A DNA stretch of 64,000 nucleotides from the NCBI RefSeq assembly GCF_000024725.1, contig NC_013960.1, positions 3,086,001 to 3,150,000 of the forward strand, in the 5' to 3' direction. The notes beneath the pieces are model-generated. The model worked only from the letters and a program-made list of their open reading frames with translations, did no database searches and was not told the DNA's origin. This DNA comes from Nitrosococcus halophilus Nc 4. Its GTDB lineage: Bacteria > Pseudomonadota > Gammaproteobacteria > Nitrosococcales > Nitrosococcaceae. The position numbers and the translations under genes are program-made. This document shows positions 24,298-31,630 of the stretch, piece after piece; within the stretch, counting starts at the first letter, position 1, and every line of letters starts with the position of its first letter.

Positions 24298-26262
24298 ATG
24301 TCAAATGATCCTGAGATCATCGGTTTTGATCTAGGCCACGGCGAGAGTGCGCTGACAGTCACGCGAATGTCGCAAGAGAGTGAACCGATGCCGCTGCAAG
24401 TCACTAATACCGACAATATGATTACCGCCGTCGGACGCACGGAAAAGGGAGAAATTCGCTTAGGAAACCAAGCCATAAGGTTGGCGCACCAGCTTGTAGA
24501 GAGCTATGTACGATTCAAAGATCCTGAACTCGATAATCACCCCACTGCTGGAAAGGCGACGCGCCTCTTCGTCAGCGGCATCGCTGAAAAGCTGAGGGAC
24601 GGTTCGGCCAAGCTATCCAATTTCGATCAGGCCCTTTTCTATGTCGGCTGCCCGTCGGAATGGAGCAACCGTACACAAAAGAAGTACCGTGCGTTGCTGA
24701 AGGAGAGCGGGCTTCCAAATGTCAAGGTGGTACCGGAATCGCGGGCGGCCTTCATGTTTTCCCGTGAGGTGGGGGAACTCGATGAAGAGGAGTTGTTACA
24801 AAAGGTGTTGCTTATCGATGTGGGTTCATCAACTACCGATCTCACGGTCAGCGATGGACTCAACGAGCATCCAATCGATCTCGGACATAATGTGCTGGGT
24901 GCCGGTCTGCTCGATCAGCTCATTTTTGATCGGGTGGTGGTTCAGAGCCCGAATCCTGATGAGATCAAAAACTATCTGGAGACCCATCCAGTCAAGGGCG
25001 TGGAACTTGATGTGAAGTGCCGACAGGCTAAACACGAGTACTTTAATGAATTCGCCGGCACAGGTGAGAGTGTCAACGACGTCTTCTTAGCCGACCAAAC
25101 CCCTCTTGTTATCGTCCTGAATGATGCAGTTATGGCAGAGTTGTTGGAGGCGCCGATCGACAAGCTCGGTGGCCTCTCCTGGAGGTCCTCCTTCCGCCAG
25201 TACTTAAACAAGGCGCGAGAGAGCATGGGAGGATCGCCCGACCACATCATCGTGACGGGGGGGGCTGCCCGCATGCCTATCGTTCAGGATCTGGTGAAAG
25301 CGATGTTCCCAGAGGCTAAGATAGTTATGGGTAAGCAGCCCGAGTTAGCTATCTCGCGCGGACTTGCGTATTTTGGACGGGCCCATCTCCGTTCCAGTCG
25401 TTTTCAAAACGATGTTACTAAGTTAATCAAAGAAAATAAGGTCGACGACCTCGTATTGTCCGCCATTCCTTTGCTTTATTCCAAGCTGGCGACAACCCTT
25501 GCCGAGGGCATCGTTCAAGAGGTCATATACAGCAAGGTGGAGAAATGGCGTAATAACCATATCAAAACGATGCGGCAGCTCGAGAATCAAATCGAGGCCG
25601 ATGCTAAGGCTTGGCTCAAGGGTAGCAGGACCAAGGAGCGCATCACGAAGGTGGTTGCCGATTGGCTTAAAAGACTTATCCCCGACATTAAGACCCTTAC
25701 CGATCCCATTTGTCTACGTTATGGGTTGGACACTGCGGCCCTGGAGCTTAAGCCCGAGACCCATCTTTCGAGTGATATGCCAGAACTCGAAGGACTTACT
25801 AGCACATTCCTAGGAAAAGACTTTGATGATTTTGCCGACGTCCTTAATCTGATTGTCTCAACGGTAGTGGCGCTGATTGTGGGGGGGAGTGGAGTGGCCC
25901 TTCTTCACCTTCCCTTATTTGGTCAAGTGGCTGCAGGGGTAATCGCTTTCTTTGTCTTTTCGATTGGCAAAGATGAAGCCAGGGGAAGAGTGGAGGAATG
26001 GGCCAAGGACCGAGACTTTGGGCCGGCGATCGTTCGTCGCCGCCTAATCTCCGACGACAAAGTGAAGAATATGTGTCAGGATATACAAAAGAAGCTTTCT
26101 GTCGGAATTAAAGAGGGATTCAAGAAGGCTGATGAAAAGGCGAAAGAAAAGCCAGATGACAAGACCCTCGCTGAGAAGGTGACAGCTGAAATTGATGCCG
26201 GCATTCGGCAACGGGCATACGATTCCATTCTGCTATTCGAGAAGAAAATCCCTGGAAATTAG
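24298..26262 (+). CDS. Hsp70/actin-like ATPase with C-terminal membrane hairpin
   Basis: A 654-residue protein. The N-terminal ATPase has the three actin-fold motifs: 'IIGFDLGHGESALTV' near residue 10, 'LLIDVGSSTTDLTV' near 175 and 'IIVTGGAARMPIV' near 322. There is no canonical DnaK substrate-binding domain. Instead a helical region (residues 370-500) is followed by a hydrophobic hairpin (about 516-556, 'LIVSTVVALIVGGSGVALLHLPLFGQVAAGVIAFFVF') and a Lys/Glu-rich helical tail. It should be an ATPase anchored in the membrane. With the upstream GrpE-like gene it forms a two-gene unit unlike housekeeping dnaK-grpE. A ParM-like role is the alternative. Confidence 0.65.
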   Translation: MSNDPEIIGFDLGHGESALTVTRMSQESEPMPLQVTNTDNMITAVGRTEKGEIRLGNQAIRLAHQLVESYVRFKDPELDNHPTAGKATRLFVSGIAEKLRDGSAKLSNFDQALFYVGCPSEWSNRTQKKYRALLKESGLPNVKVVPESRAAFMFSREVGELDEEELLQKVLLIDVGSSTTDLTVSDGLNEHPIDLGHNVLGAGLLDQLIFDRVVVQSPNPDEIKNYLETHPVKGVELDVKCRQAKHEYFNEFAGTGESVNDVFLADQTPLVIVLNDAVMAELLEAPIDKLGGLSWRSSFRQYLNKARESMGGSPDHIIVTGGAARMPIVQDLVKAMFPEAKIVMGKQPELAISRGLAYFGRAHLRSSRFQNDVTKLIKENKVDDLVLSAIPLLYSKLATTLAEGIVQEVIYSKVEKWRNNHIKTMRQLENQIEADAKAWLKGSRTKERITKVVADWLKRLIPDIKTLTDPICLRYGLDTAALELKPETHLSSDMPELEGLTSTFLGKDFDDFADVLNLIVSTVVALIVGGSGVALLHLPLFGQVAAGVIAFFVFSIGKDEARGRVEEWAKDRDFGPAIVRRRLISDDKVKNMCQDIQKKLSVGIKEGFKKADEKAKEKPDDKTLAEKVTAEIDAGIRQRAYDSILLFEKKIPGN

Positions 26263-26318
26263 GGATAATGACCAATCTGTTTATTAGCGTGTAGAATACC
26301 TTTTATACAAAGTCGAGA

Positions 26319-26519
26319 TTAAGGCTCCTTTTTTTCCTCTGTTTTCTCTTGAGCTTTTCTCCATTCGTCATAGCATTCTAAGCCACAAAACCAGAGAATA
26401 TATTCGTCTGCTTCATGGCTTTTGGCTTCTGACTCAGGAATTTCTTTAAAGCAAATCTCGCAGTTGAGTTTCGGTTCGCTGGAAAATACTCGTGGGTCTC
26501 GGTCATGTGGCTCAGTCAT
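26319..26519 (-). CDS. DUF3330-like small zinc-binding protein
   Basis: A 66-residue protein with 'CEICFKEIPESEAKSHEADEYILWFCGLECYDEW'. The paired CxxC and CGxxC cysteines form a probable zinc ribbon of the DUF3330 type, often found near mobile or stress genes. The termini are charged and disordered. It stands alone, convergent with the Hsp70-like gene. Function unknown. Confidence 0.75.
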   Translation of the reverse strand: MTEPHDRDPRVFSSEPKLNCEICFKEIPESEAKSHEADEYILWFCGLECYDEWRKAQEKTEEKKEP

Positions 26520-26658
26520 GGGATTGACTCCTAAATTGAGCTTACATTGATAAATTGTAGCTCCTATAGCCCATTAAAATTATTTTTCGTGATATTGATT
26601 TCGATCATCTTTCCCAGAATGCAGGGGGTGGATACTCAGAAATTTAATTTCTTTTTGG

Positions 26659-27486
26659 TTATTTTTCTTTGTAGGTGAGTACCCGGCCCCAAATTTCCTG
26701 GGTCCCCCAGATTCCGGCCCGCAGGCACTCAAGTTGGACGATCTGGCTGTGATCCACAAACAAATTCACCTCGGGGCCATAATTTTTGATATACCAGGAA
26801 AAGACTTCTGGTTCGGCGGCTTCGAACATGATTTTTTCCAAACCCAGTTCATTAATAATCTTAGCCACCACATCAGTGCGCCAGCTCTTGACGCTTTCCG
26901 TGATTCCCTCAGACTCGATCATGATCATATAAGCACCGGCGTCAATGAACCGTTTTGCTTGCTGGATCATCCATTCGGGATCTTGGGTTCCGGCAGCTTC
27001 CAGCGCTTCGGCGGTAGTAGCACCACCGGCGCCGAATTGAATTCCTACCTCAGGTTTGGCTTTTAAACCGGCTTGTTGGACTTTCTCTACCAAGCGTAAC
27101 CAGTCGTCGGTGGGAATGGTGATAAAACCGCAGGATATCTCGATGATATCGAAGCCTACGGCTTTGCATTCCTGGATGTATTTTTCAACCGCTTCGGGCC
27201 CTTGGGTCAAGACATGCTCGATAAATCCGCCTGTTGATACCAAGGCGTCAAACTCGTGGGCGGTGGCAATAATTTCCTCTAGGGCGGAGCGGGGCATAAG
27301 GGTAAAGGAGCCTCCGGCAAATTTAACGGAGTCCACATAAGCGCCCATGGTTTCCAAGACGTCCCGTAAATAGCGCTTTCCCATGACGCTGTAGTAGGGG
27401 CCCCGGATTTCGGTGATACCTTGGGTTCTCGGCTTGGTCTGACGTTGGTTGAGCCGTAGAAACGGGTATCCGCGTTCATTTGCCAT
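26659..27486 (-). CDS. Phosphosulfolactate synthase (ComA) family protein
   Basis: A 275-residue TIM-barrel protein of the PSL synthase family: 'RTQGITEIRGPYYSVMGKRYLRDVLETMGAYVDSVKFAGGSF', 'GFDIIEISCGFITIPTDDWLRLV', 'KPEVGIQFGAGG' and 'GAYMIMIESEGITE'. The archetype adds sulfite to phosphoenolpyruvate to make phosphosulfolactate for coenzyme M. Bacterial relatives, such as spore proteins, often do other or unknown chemistry. A good Shine-Dalgarno (GGAGG) precedes the start. It overlaps the upstream MmgE/PrpD gene by 11 bp, so the two form an operon. No comB or comC partner is seen. Confidence 0.8.
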   Translation of the reverse strand: MANERGYPFLRLNQRQTKPRTQGITEIRGPYYSVMGKRYLRDVLETMGAYVDSVKFAGGSFTLMPRSALEEIIATAHEFDALVSTGGFIEHVLTQGPEAVEKYIQECKAVGFDIIEISCGFITIPTDDWLRLVEKVQQAGLKAKPEVGIQFGAGGATTAEALEAAGTQDPEWMIQQAKRFIDAGAYMIMIESEGITESVKSWRTDVVAKIINELGLEKIMFEAAEPEVFSWYIKNYGPEVNLFVDHSQIVQLECLRAGIWGTQEIWGRVLTYKEK

Positions 27487-28870
27487 GGTGGATGCCTCCT
27501 TCGGGTGTTTGGATCTGCGTTAGCAATTCGGTTAATTCTTTTACCTTGATGGTTTCAAGGTTACCGACCGCTTGGATAATGGTCTCACGGAGCGAGGTAT
27601 CCGTGTAAGATTGTGTGAGCCGGTGGAATTTTTGGGTAATCGTCTCCCACGTCATGGGGCGGGTATGGAACCCTTCGTAATCCTGTTTTTCTTTCACCAG
27701 TTCCCGCCCGTCTTGGAGGGTGATGGTCAACCGGCAGGGCATTTCTTGTGGAAAGCGTTGGCTCAAGGATTCTATAGGCCGCACGGTCACTTTTTGCAGC
27801 AAGCTTTGGATATCAGGTTGTTGGATGCGTTGGGGTAAATACTGTTCGGGAAGTACATTGCCATCAAGCAGGGCCACCGACACAATATAGGGCAGGCTGT
27901 GATCGGCTTGTTCTTTGGTATGCACCTCTGTTTTGGTCCCTTCTTCACCCCCGCCGATGATGTGATAGGCCACATCAAAGATATCAATGTTTATCCGCTT
28001 GATGTCTTCCGTGGAGAAGCCGTGTTCCTGTTGCAGTTCCAGCACCCCTTCGGTTGCCGATTGGGAATGGATTTCAGCATTGTATTTCTTGATAATGGTT
28101 TGGGTGACTCGCTCCAGGTCTTCTTTTGACCAGTCCAGGGAGAACTGTCCCGCAATGGAGTCCATGAATCCTTTGTTGCCTTCAAACACTTCCGGTGGGC
28201 CTGTGATCCCTTGTTTAGCGAGCAGGGCGGCGTGGGTACCGCCAAAGGCGGTATTGGGATAAGCCAGACCTTTCCAGTGGGACAAGGTCCCGGTTCGGGT
28301 TACCCGCAGGGCATTGAATGCGGTGCCGCTGATGGCAATCGCGTGAGCGGTTTTATTCCCCTCGAGGCCCAGTGCTTTGGAAACTCCTGCGGCGACGGCA
28401 TAGCTTCCTTGAGTGGTGTGGTCGAAACCGTGCGCCCGAACGGGGGCGACATCGCTGAGTCGGCACTGAACTTGGTAAGCCACTGCTAGGGCTTCCAGCA
28501 ATTCCCGGCCATGGCGGTCAGCGGATTCAGCCGCCGCCAATACGGCGCCTAAGTTGTCGCTGGGATGGCAAGTCTCGCCGGAGGCTAGATAACTATCGTT
28601 GTAATCGAGATAACGAATTAAGGCCCCGTTGTAAAAAGCAGCCCGATCGGGAGAAGTCCGTGCCTTAGTCGCCATTAAAGTGCAGTGTTCCGTCCCTCCC
28701 ACTTCACGTAAATAGGCGCGCAGCATCTGAATAGGCTCGCCTTCCAGGGCGCCGATTCCGCAAGCCAGGGAATCTAGAACCCGAATTTTGAGCTGTTGGC
28801 GGGCTGCTTCTGAGAGGTCTTCATAGGATGCCTGGGTGACAAATTCAGCCAGATGTTCAACCTGTGTCAT
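27476..28870 (-). CDS. MmgE/PrpD family protein
   Basis: A 464-residue member of the 2-methylcitrate dehydratase / cis-aconitate decarboxylase fold. Typical segments are 'VLDSLACGIGALEG', 'AAFYNGALIRYLDYNDSYLASGETCHPSDNLGAVLAAAE', 'LGLEGNKTAHAIAISGTAFNALRVTRTGTLSHWKGLAYPNTAFGG' and 'GNKGFMDSIAGQF'. The enzyme class removes or adds water or CO2 on tricarboxylic acids. No prpB or prpC is near, so methylcitrate-cycle function is unsupported. Coupling to the PSL-synthase-like gene points to an unrecognised two-step pathway. Confidence 0.88.
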   Translation of the reverse strand: MTQVEHLAEFVTQASYEDLSEAARQQLKIRVLDSLACGIGALEGEPIQMLRAYLREVGGTEHCTLMATKARTSPDRAAFYNGALIRYLDYNDSYLASGETCHPSDNLGAVLAAAESADRHGRELLEALAVAYQVQCRLSDVAPVRAHGFDHTTQGSYAVAAGVSKALGLEGNKTAHAIAISGTAFNALRVTRTGTLSHWKGLAYPNTAFGGTHAALLAKQGITGPPEVFEGNKGFMDSIAGQFSLDWSKEDLERVTQTIIKKYNAEIHSQSATEGVLELQQEHGFSTEDIKRINIDIFDVAYHIIGGGEEGTKTEVHTKEQADHSLPYIVSVALLDGNVLPEQYLPQRIQQPDIQSLLQKVTVRPIESLSQRFPQEMPCRLTITLQDGRELVKEKQDYEGFHTRPMTWETITQKFHRLTQSYTDTSLRETIIQAVGNLETIKVKELTELLTQIQTPEGGIHHGK

Positions 28871-29182
28871 TCATGAATCCTAAGTTAGCGCTATTTTTGA
28901 TAATTCGACGTTATGGGAGGTTGTCAACTTTCAATTCACGTTGCTTTCTCTTATTACATAAAAGAAAGCATAGAAAATACCGCGCTACGTTTCTAGTCGT
29001 TCTGTAAAGCAGGTTTAACGGTTGACGATGGTAACAGTAGAAAACAAGTGTTGAACCACAATGATACTTAAACAAACTTATAGATATTCCTTCACGCTGG
29101 AAAAAGGGGCTGATTGGGGGACCCCATGGCGATAGGCACCCCAGTGTTTGAAATACGAAATCATTCGAGGCAGGAGGCAGTC
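28871..29182. other. Intergenic region between divergent prpD-like and tspO genes
   Basis: About 310 bp of mainly AT-rich DNA expected to hold the promoters of both divergent units. I see no convincing promoter boxes, RNA gene or repeat. Confidence 0.4.
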
Positions 29183-29644
29183 ATGAAATCGGTAGCAGTG
29201 CTCGTTCTCTTTCTTGTGGCCGCCTTTGGCGCGGCAGCCTTCGGTGCATTATTTCCTCCCGGTTCTTGGTATGAACAGCTCGTTAAGCCTCCCTGGACTC
29301 CGCCAAATTGGGTGTTTGCCCCCGTTTGGACGCTGCTTTATGTGCTGATGGGGGTCAGCGGCTGGCTTGTTTGGCGACGTGCTGGTTTTTCGGCTGCCCC
29401 GGCGGCCTTCTCGGCGTTCGCTCTGCAATTGGTCTTGAATGGGACTTGGTCCTGGCTTTTTTTCGGCCTCCATAGGCCCGGCATCGCCTTTGGCGAGATT
29501 TTGCTGCTATGGATGGCCATTCTCGTGACCATTTTCCTGTTTTGGAAGAAGACATGGTTGGCGGGGGCGATTCTCCTGCCCTATTTGGTGTGGGTGTCGT
29601 TTGCCGCAGTTTTAAATTGGAAGCTGTGGCAGTTAAATGGGTAG
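29183..29644 (+). CDS. tspO: TspO/MBR family tryptophan-rich sensory protein
   Basis: A 153-residue membrane protein with five helices and the family hallmarks: 'WYEQLVKPPWTPPNWVFAPVWTLLYVLMGVSGWLVWR', 'LQLVLNGTWSWLFFGLHRPGIAF' and 'LLPYLVWVSFAAVLNWKLWQLN'. TspO binds porphyrins and is involved in tetrapyrrole handling or oxidative stress. The start at 29183 follows AGGAGG with ideal spacing; an upstream frame from 29114 lacks support. Confidence 0.93.
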   Translation: MKSVAVLVLFLVAAFGAAAFGALFPPGSWYEQLVKPPWTPPNWVFAPVWTLLYVLMGVSGWLVWRRAGFSAAPAAFSAFALQLVLNGTWSWLFFGLHRPGIAFGEILLLWMAILVTIFLFWKKTWLAGAILLPYLVWVSFAAVLNWKLWQLNG

Positions 29645-29663
29645 ATTGGGTAGATAAAGAAAG

Positions 29664-29683
29664 AAGGGGTCCGCAGACCCCTT
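29664..29683 (-). terminator. Rho-independent terminator of the leader-peptide gene
   Basis: AAGGGGTC and GACCCCTT form an 8-bp perfect stem with a 4-nt loop. On the minus strand it is followed by TTCTTTCTTTAT, so it can terminate the gene ending at 29696; it lies 12 bp past the stop. It may also end tspO transcripts from the other side. Confidence 0.75.
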
Positions 29684-29695
29684 CCACCTGTTGAC

Positions 29696-29980
29696 TTACC
29701 AAAGTCTGCCCACATTGACGTTGTTGTAGGCGTCTTGGTTCTGGGTATTGGTGTTGTGAACATTGTAGTGGCCAAAGTTCGCTACGTTGTTGCCCACCAT
29801 GTTCTCTAGCCCTTGGAACTGTGAGATAGCTTGGGTAGGGCTGACTTCCAGGTAGCGGTCTCCGCCGTAGGGGTACCAGGATAGGCTGGTCATGGCTTTC
29901 ATGCCGCCACGGACGCTGCTCATGGCTTCCCCATCTAGGGTTTTGCTCTCGCTCAGGTCAATAATCATCAATTTGCTCAT
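29696..29980 (-). CDS. Small protein with a double-glycine leader, RiPP or bacteriocin-like
   Basis: A 94-residue precursor. Residues 1-26, MSKLMIIDLSESKTLDGEAM then SSVRGG, are a typical double-glycine leader (the LSES.xLD.xAM..V.GG pattern) cut by C39-peptidase ABC transporters. The predicted 68-residue product has a WYPYGGDRY segment and an Asn-rich tail (NVHNTNTQNQDAYNNVNVG). No transporter, modification enzyme or immunity gene is nearby, so it may be processed in trans. It has its own terminator. Signal, bacteriocin or other secreted role is open. Confidence 0.7.
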   Translation of the reverse strand: MSKLMIIDLSESKTLDGEAMSSVRGGMKAMTSLSWYPYGGDRYLEVSPTQAISQFQGLENMVGNNVANFGHYNVHNTNTQNQDAYNNVNVGRLW

Positions 29981-30487
29981 GGTCTTTACTCCTCAATCAT
30001 GGGATGGTGAATTTAGTTTCAAACTCGAACCGGGATAACTTTTCCGGCGCTCATCCAACAGATTGCAGTTCCTGTGCCAAATGCCCTTAATAAGGGGTAA
30101 AAAAGCACAAGTATCTGTTTTTTAATGTTATAGAAATTTTGGTGCGAGAGCGTTTCACCCTTTTTCGTTGCCTATTGAAAAGGGGGGTGTGTGCTGAAAA
30201 ACAACAGTAATGGCTATGGTGTTGGTAGAAATACGGTATTGTGGGGAAGAGGCCTAGTTAAGGAACATTTTGGGGATGGCTTCAGTGAACATTTAAAGAG
30301 CGCTAGTAAGTTGAACGCGACTTCCGGTTCTGCCCGAATTCTTATCCTAAACCAAAATTATCGTCTAAACTGAAGGGCGTATACTCAACTAAATATAAGT
30401 TATGACCCTAAATCCATCCCGGTGTAATGCATACGACTGCCTCGATTTTCTGATCGGCACTCCTGATTAGCCATACTGATTTATTTC
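29981..30487. other. Intergenic region before the oxidase genes
   Basis: About 500 bp. The part next to 29980 should hold the promoter of the leader-peptide gene. A 60-codon frame at 30191-30373 has no recognisable features and is not annotated. No RNA gene or repeat is apparent. Confidence 0.45.
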
Positions 30488-31630
30488 ATGCAAAACCCTG
30501 TCACGGCAACTATCTTAGGGATTGTCGCCGAGCTTAGCGCCTTTGGCCGACTAAAGAGCCGGCGGTTCGAATGCCTTTGGATAAAACAAGGGATAAAACA
30601 GTTTCATGCCGTTCCTTCGGCACGGCTCGGGAGTATCCGCCCTCCTCGTCGAAGTACTAGCTTAGTGTTGATCTTTGCGAGCGTGTGGTTGGTGTTGGGG
30701 TGCGGGGGGCCTCAATCGACGCTGGATCCGGCGGGGCGTGGAGCCGAACAAATCGCCGAGCTCTTCTGGTGGCTGGTTGCGGTGAGCATCCTCATCTGGC
30801 TTTTGGTCGTGGGTTTGGCGGTCTACGCCGGGTGGATCCGGCCTGGAGTGCACCACTACCGCAAGGCCAATCTCTTGATTATTGGCGGTGGCGCCGTTTT
30901 CCCAACGCTGGCGCTTGCGGTTTACCTGAGCTACGGATTGGCGCTAATGCCTGGGTTGTTGGCGCCGGCACCGGAGGATAGCTTAAAAATTACCGTCTCG
31001 GGCGAACAGTGGTGGTGGCGGGTGCGCTACCACCCCCCGAGCGGGGAGCCCATCGAGCTGGCCAACGAGATTCGCCTCCCTGTTGGTGAGCCGGTGGATC
31101 TATTCCTTGCCAGTCCCGATGTCATTCATTCTTTTTGGATTCCCTCCCTTACCGGCAAGATGGATATGGTTCCAGGGCGTGTCAACCGGTTGACCCTGGA
31201 GGCGACCAAGACGGGAGTTTACCACGGGGTCTGTGCCGAGTACTGTGGCACCGCCCACGCGCTCATGAAGTTCCATGTGGTTGTCATGGAGCCGGAGGCC
31301 TTTGCCGCCTGGCTAGAACACCAGGCACGGCCGGCCTCAAGGCCGAAGAAAATGGCGGCACGCGGCCAGGAGCTCTTCCTCATCCATGGATGCAGCGCCT
31401 GCCACACGGTGCGCGGTCTGCCGGCCAACGGTAGGGTGGGGCCCGACCTTACCCATGTGGGAAGCCGGGTGAGTCTTGGGGCTGGCATTCTGCCCAATGA
31501 CCCCACGGCGTTCCTGCGGTGGGTTGCCCATACGGAAGAGCTCAAGCCGGGAGTACATATGCCTGAATTCGGAATGTTGCCTAAAGAGGATTTGCAGGCG
31601 CTGGCTATATTCCTGGAGGGATTAGAGTGA
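30488..31630 (+). CDS. coxB: Cytochrome c oxidase subunit II with fused cytochrome c (caa3-type)
   Basis: The protein has an uncertain N-terminus, then a lipoprotein-like signal 'LIFASVWLVLGCGG', two membrane helices and the cupredoxin domain. The CuA ligands are in 'GVCAEYCGTAHALMKFHV' near residue 248. A C-terminal class I cytochrome c has 'CSACH' near residue 302 and distal Met in 'HMPEFGML'. This is the caa3 arrangement, in which subunit II carries its own electron-entry haem. The residues before about 55 look unlike the family, so a downstream start such as GTG 30665 is possible. The stop overlaps the next gene (GTGA). Confidence 0.92.
   Translation: MQNPVTATILGIVAELSAFGRLKSRRFECLWIKQGIKQFHAVPSARLGSIRPPRRSTSLVLIFASVWLVLGCGGPQSTLDPAGRGAEQIAELFWWLVAVSILIWLLVVGLAVYAGWIRPGVHHYRKANLLIIGGGAVFPTLALAVYLSYGLALMPGLLAPAPEDSLKITVSGEQWWWRVRYHPPSGEPIELANEIRLPVGEPVDLFLASPDVIHSFWIPSLTGKMDMVPGRVNRLTLEATKTGVYHGVCAEYCGTAHALMKFHVVVMEPEAFAAWLEHQARPASRPKKMAARGQELFLIHGCSACHTVRGLPANGRVGPDLTHVGSRVSLGAGILPNDPTAFLRWVAHTEELKPGVHMPEFGMLPKEDLQALAIFLEGLE

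Noticed and set aside
30191-30373. 60-codon frame upstream of coxB
   Set aside because: No recognisable sequence features, GTG start only, and no conserved neighbourhood evidence; could be chance.
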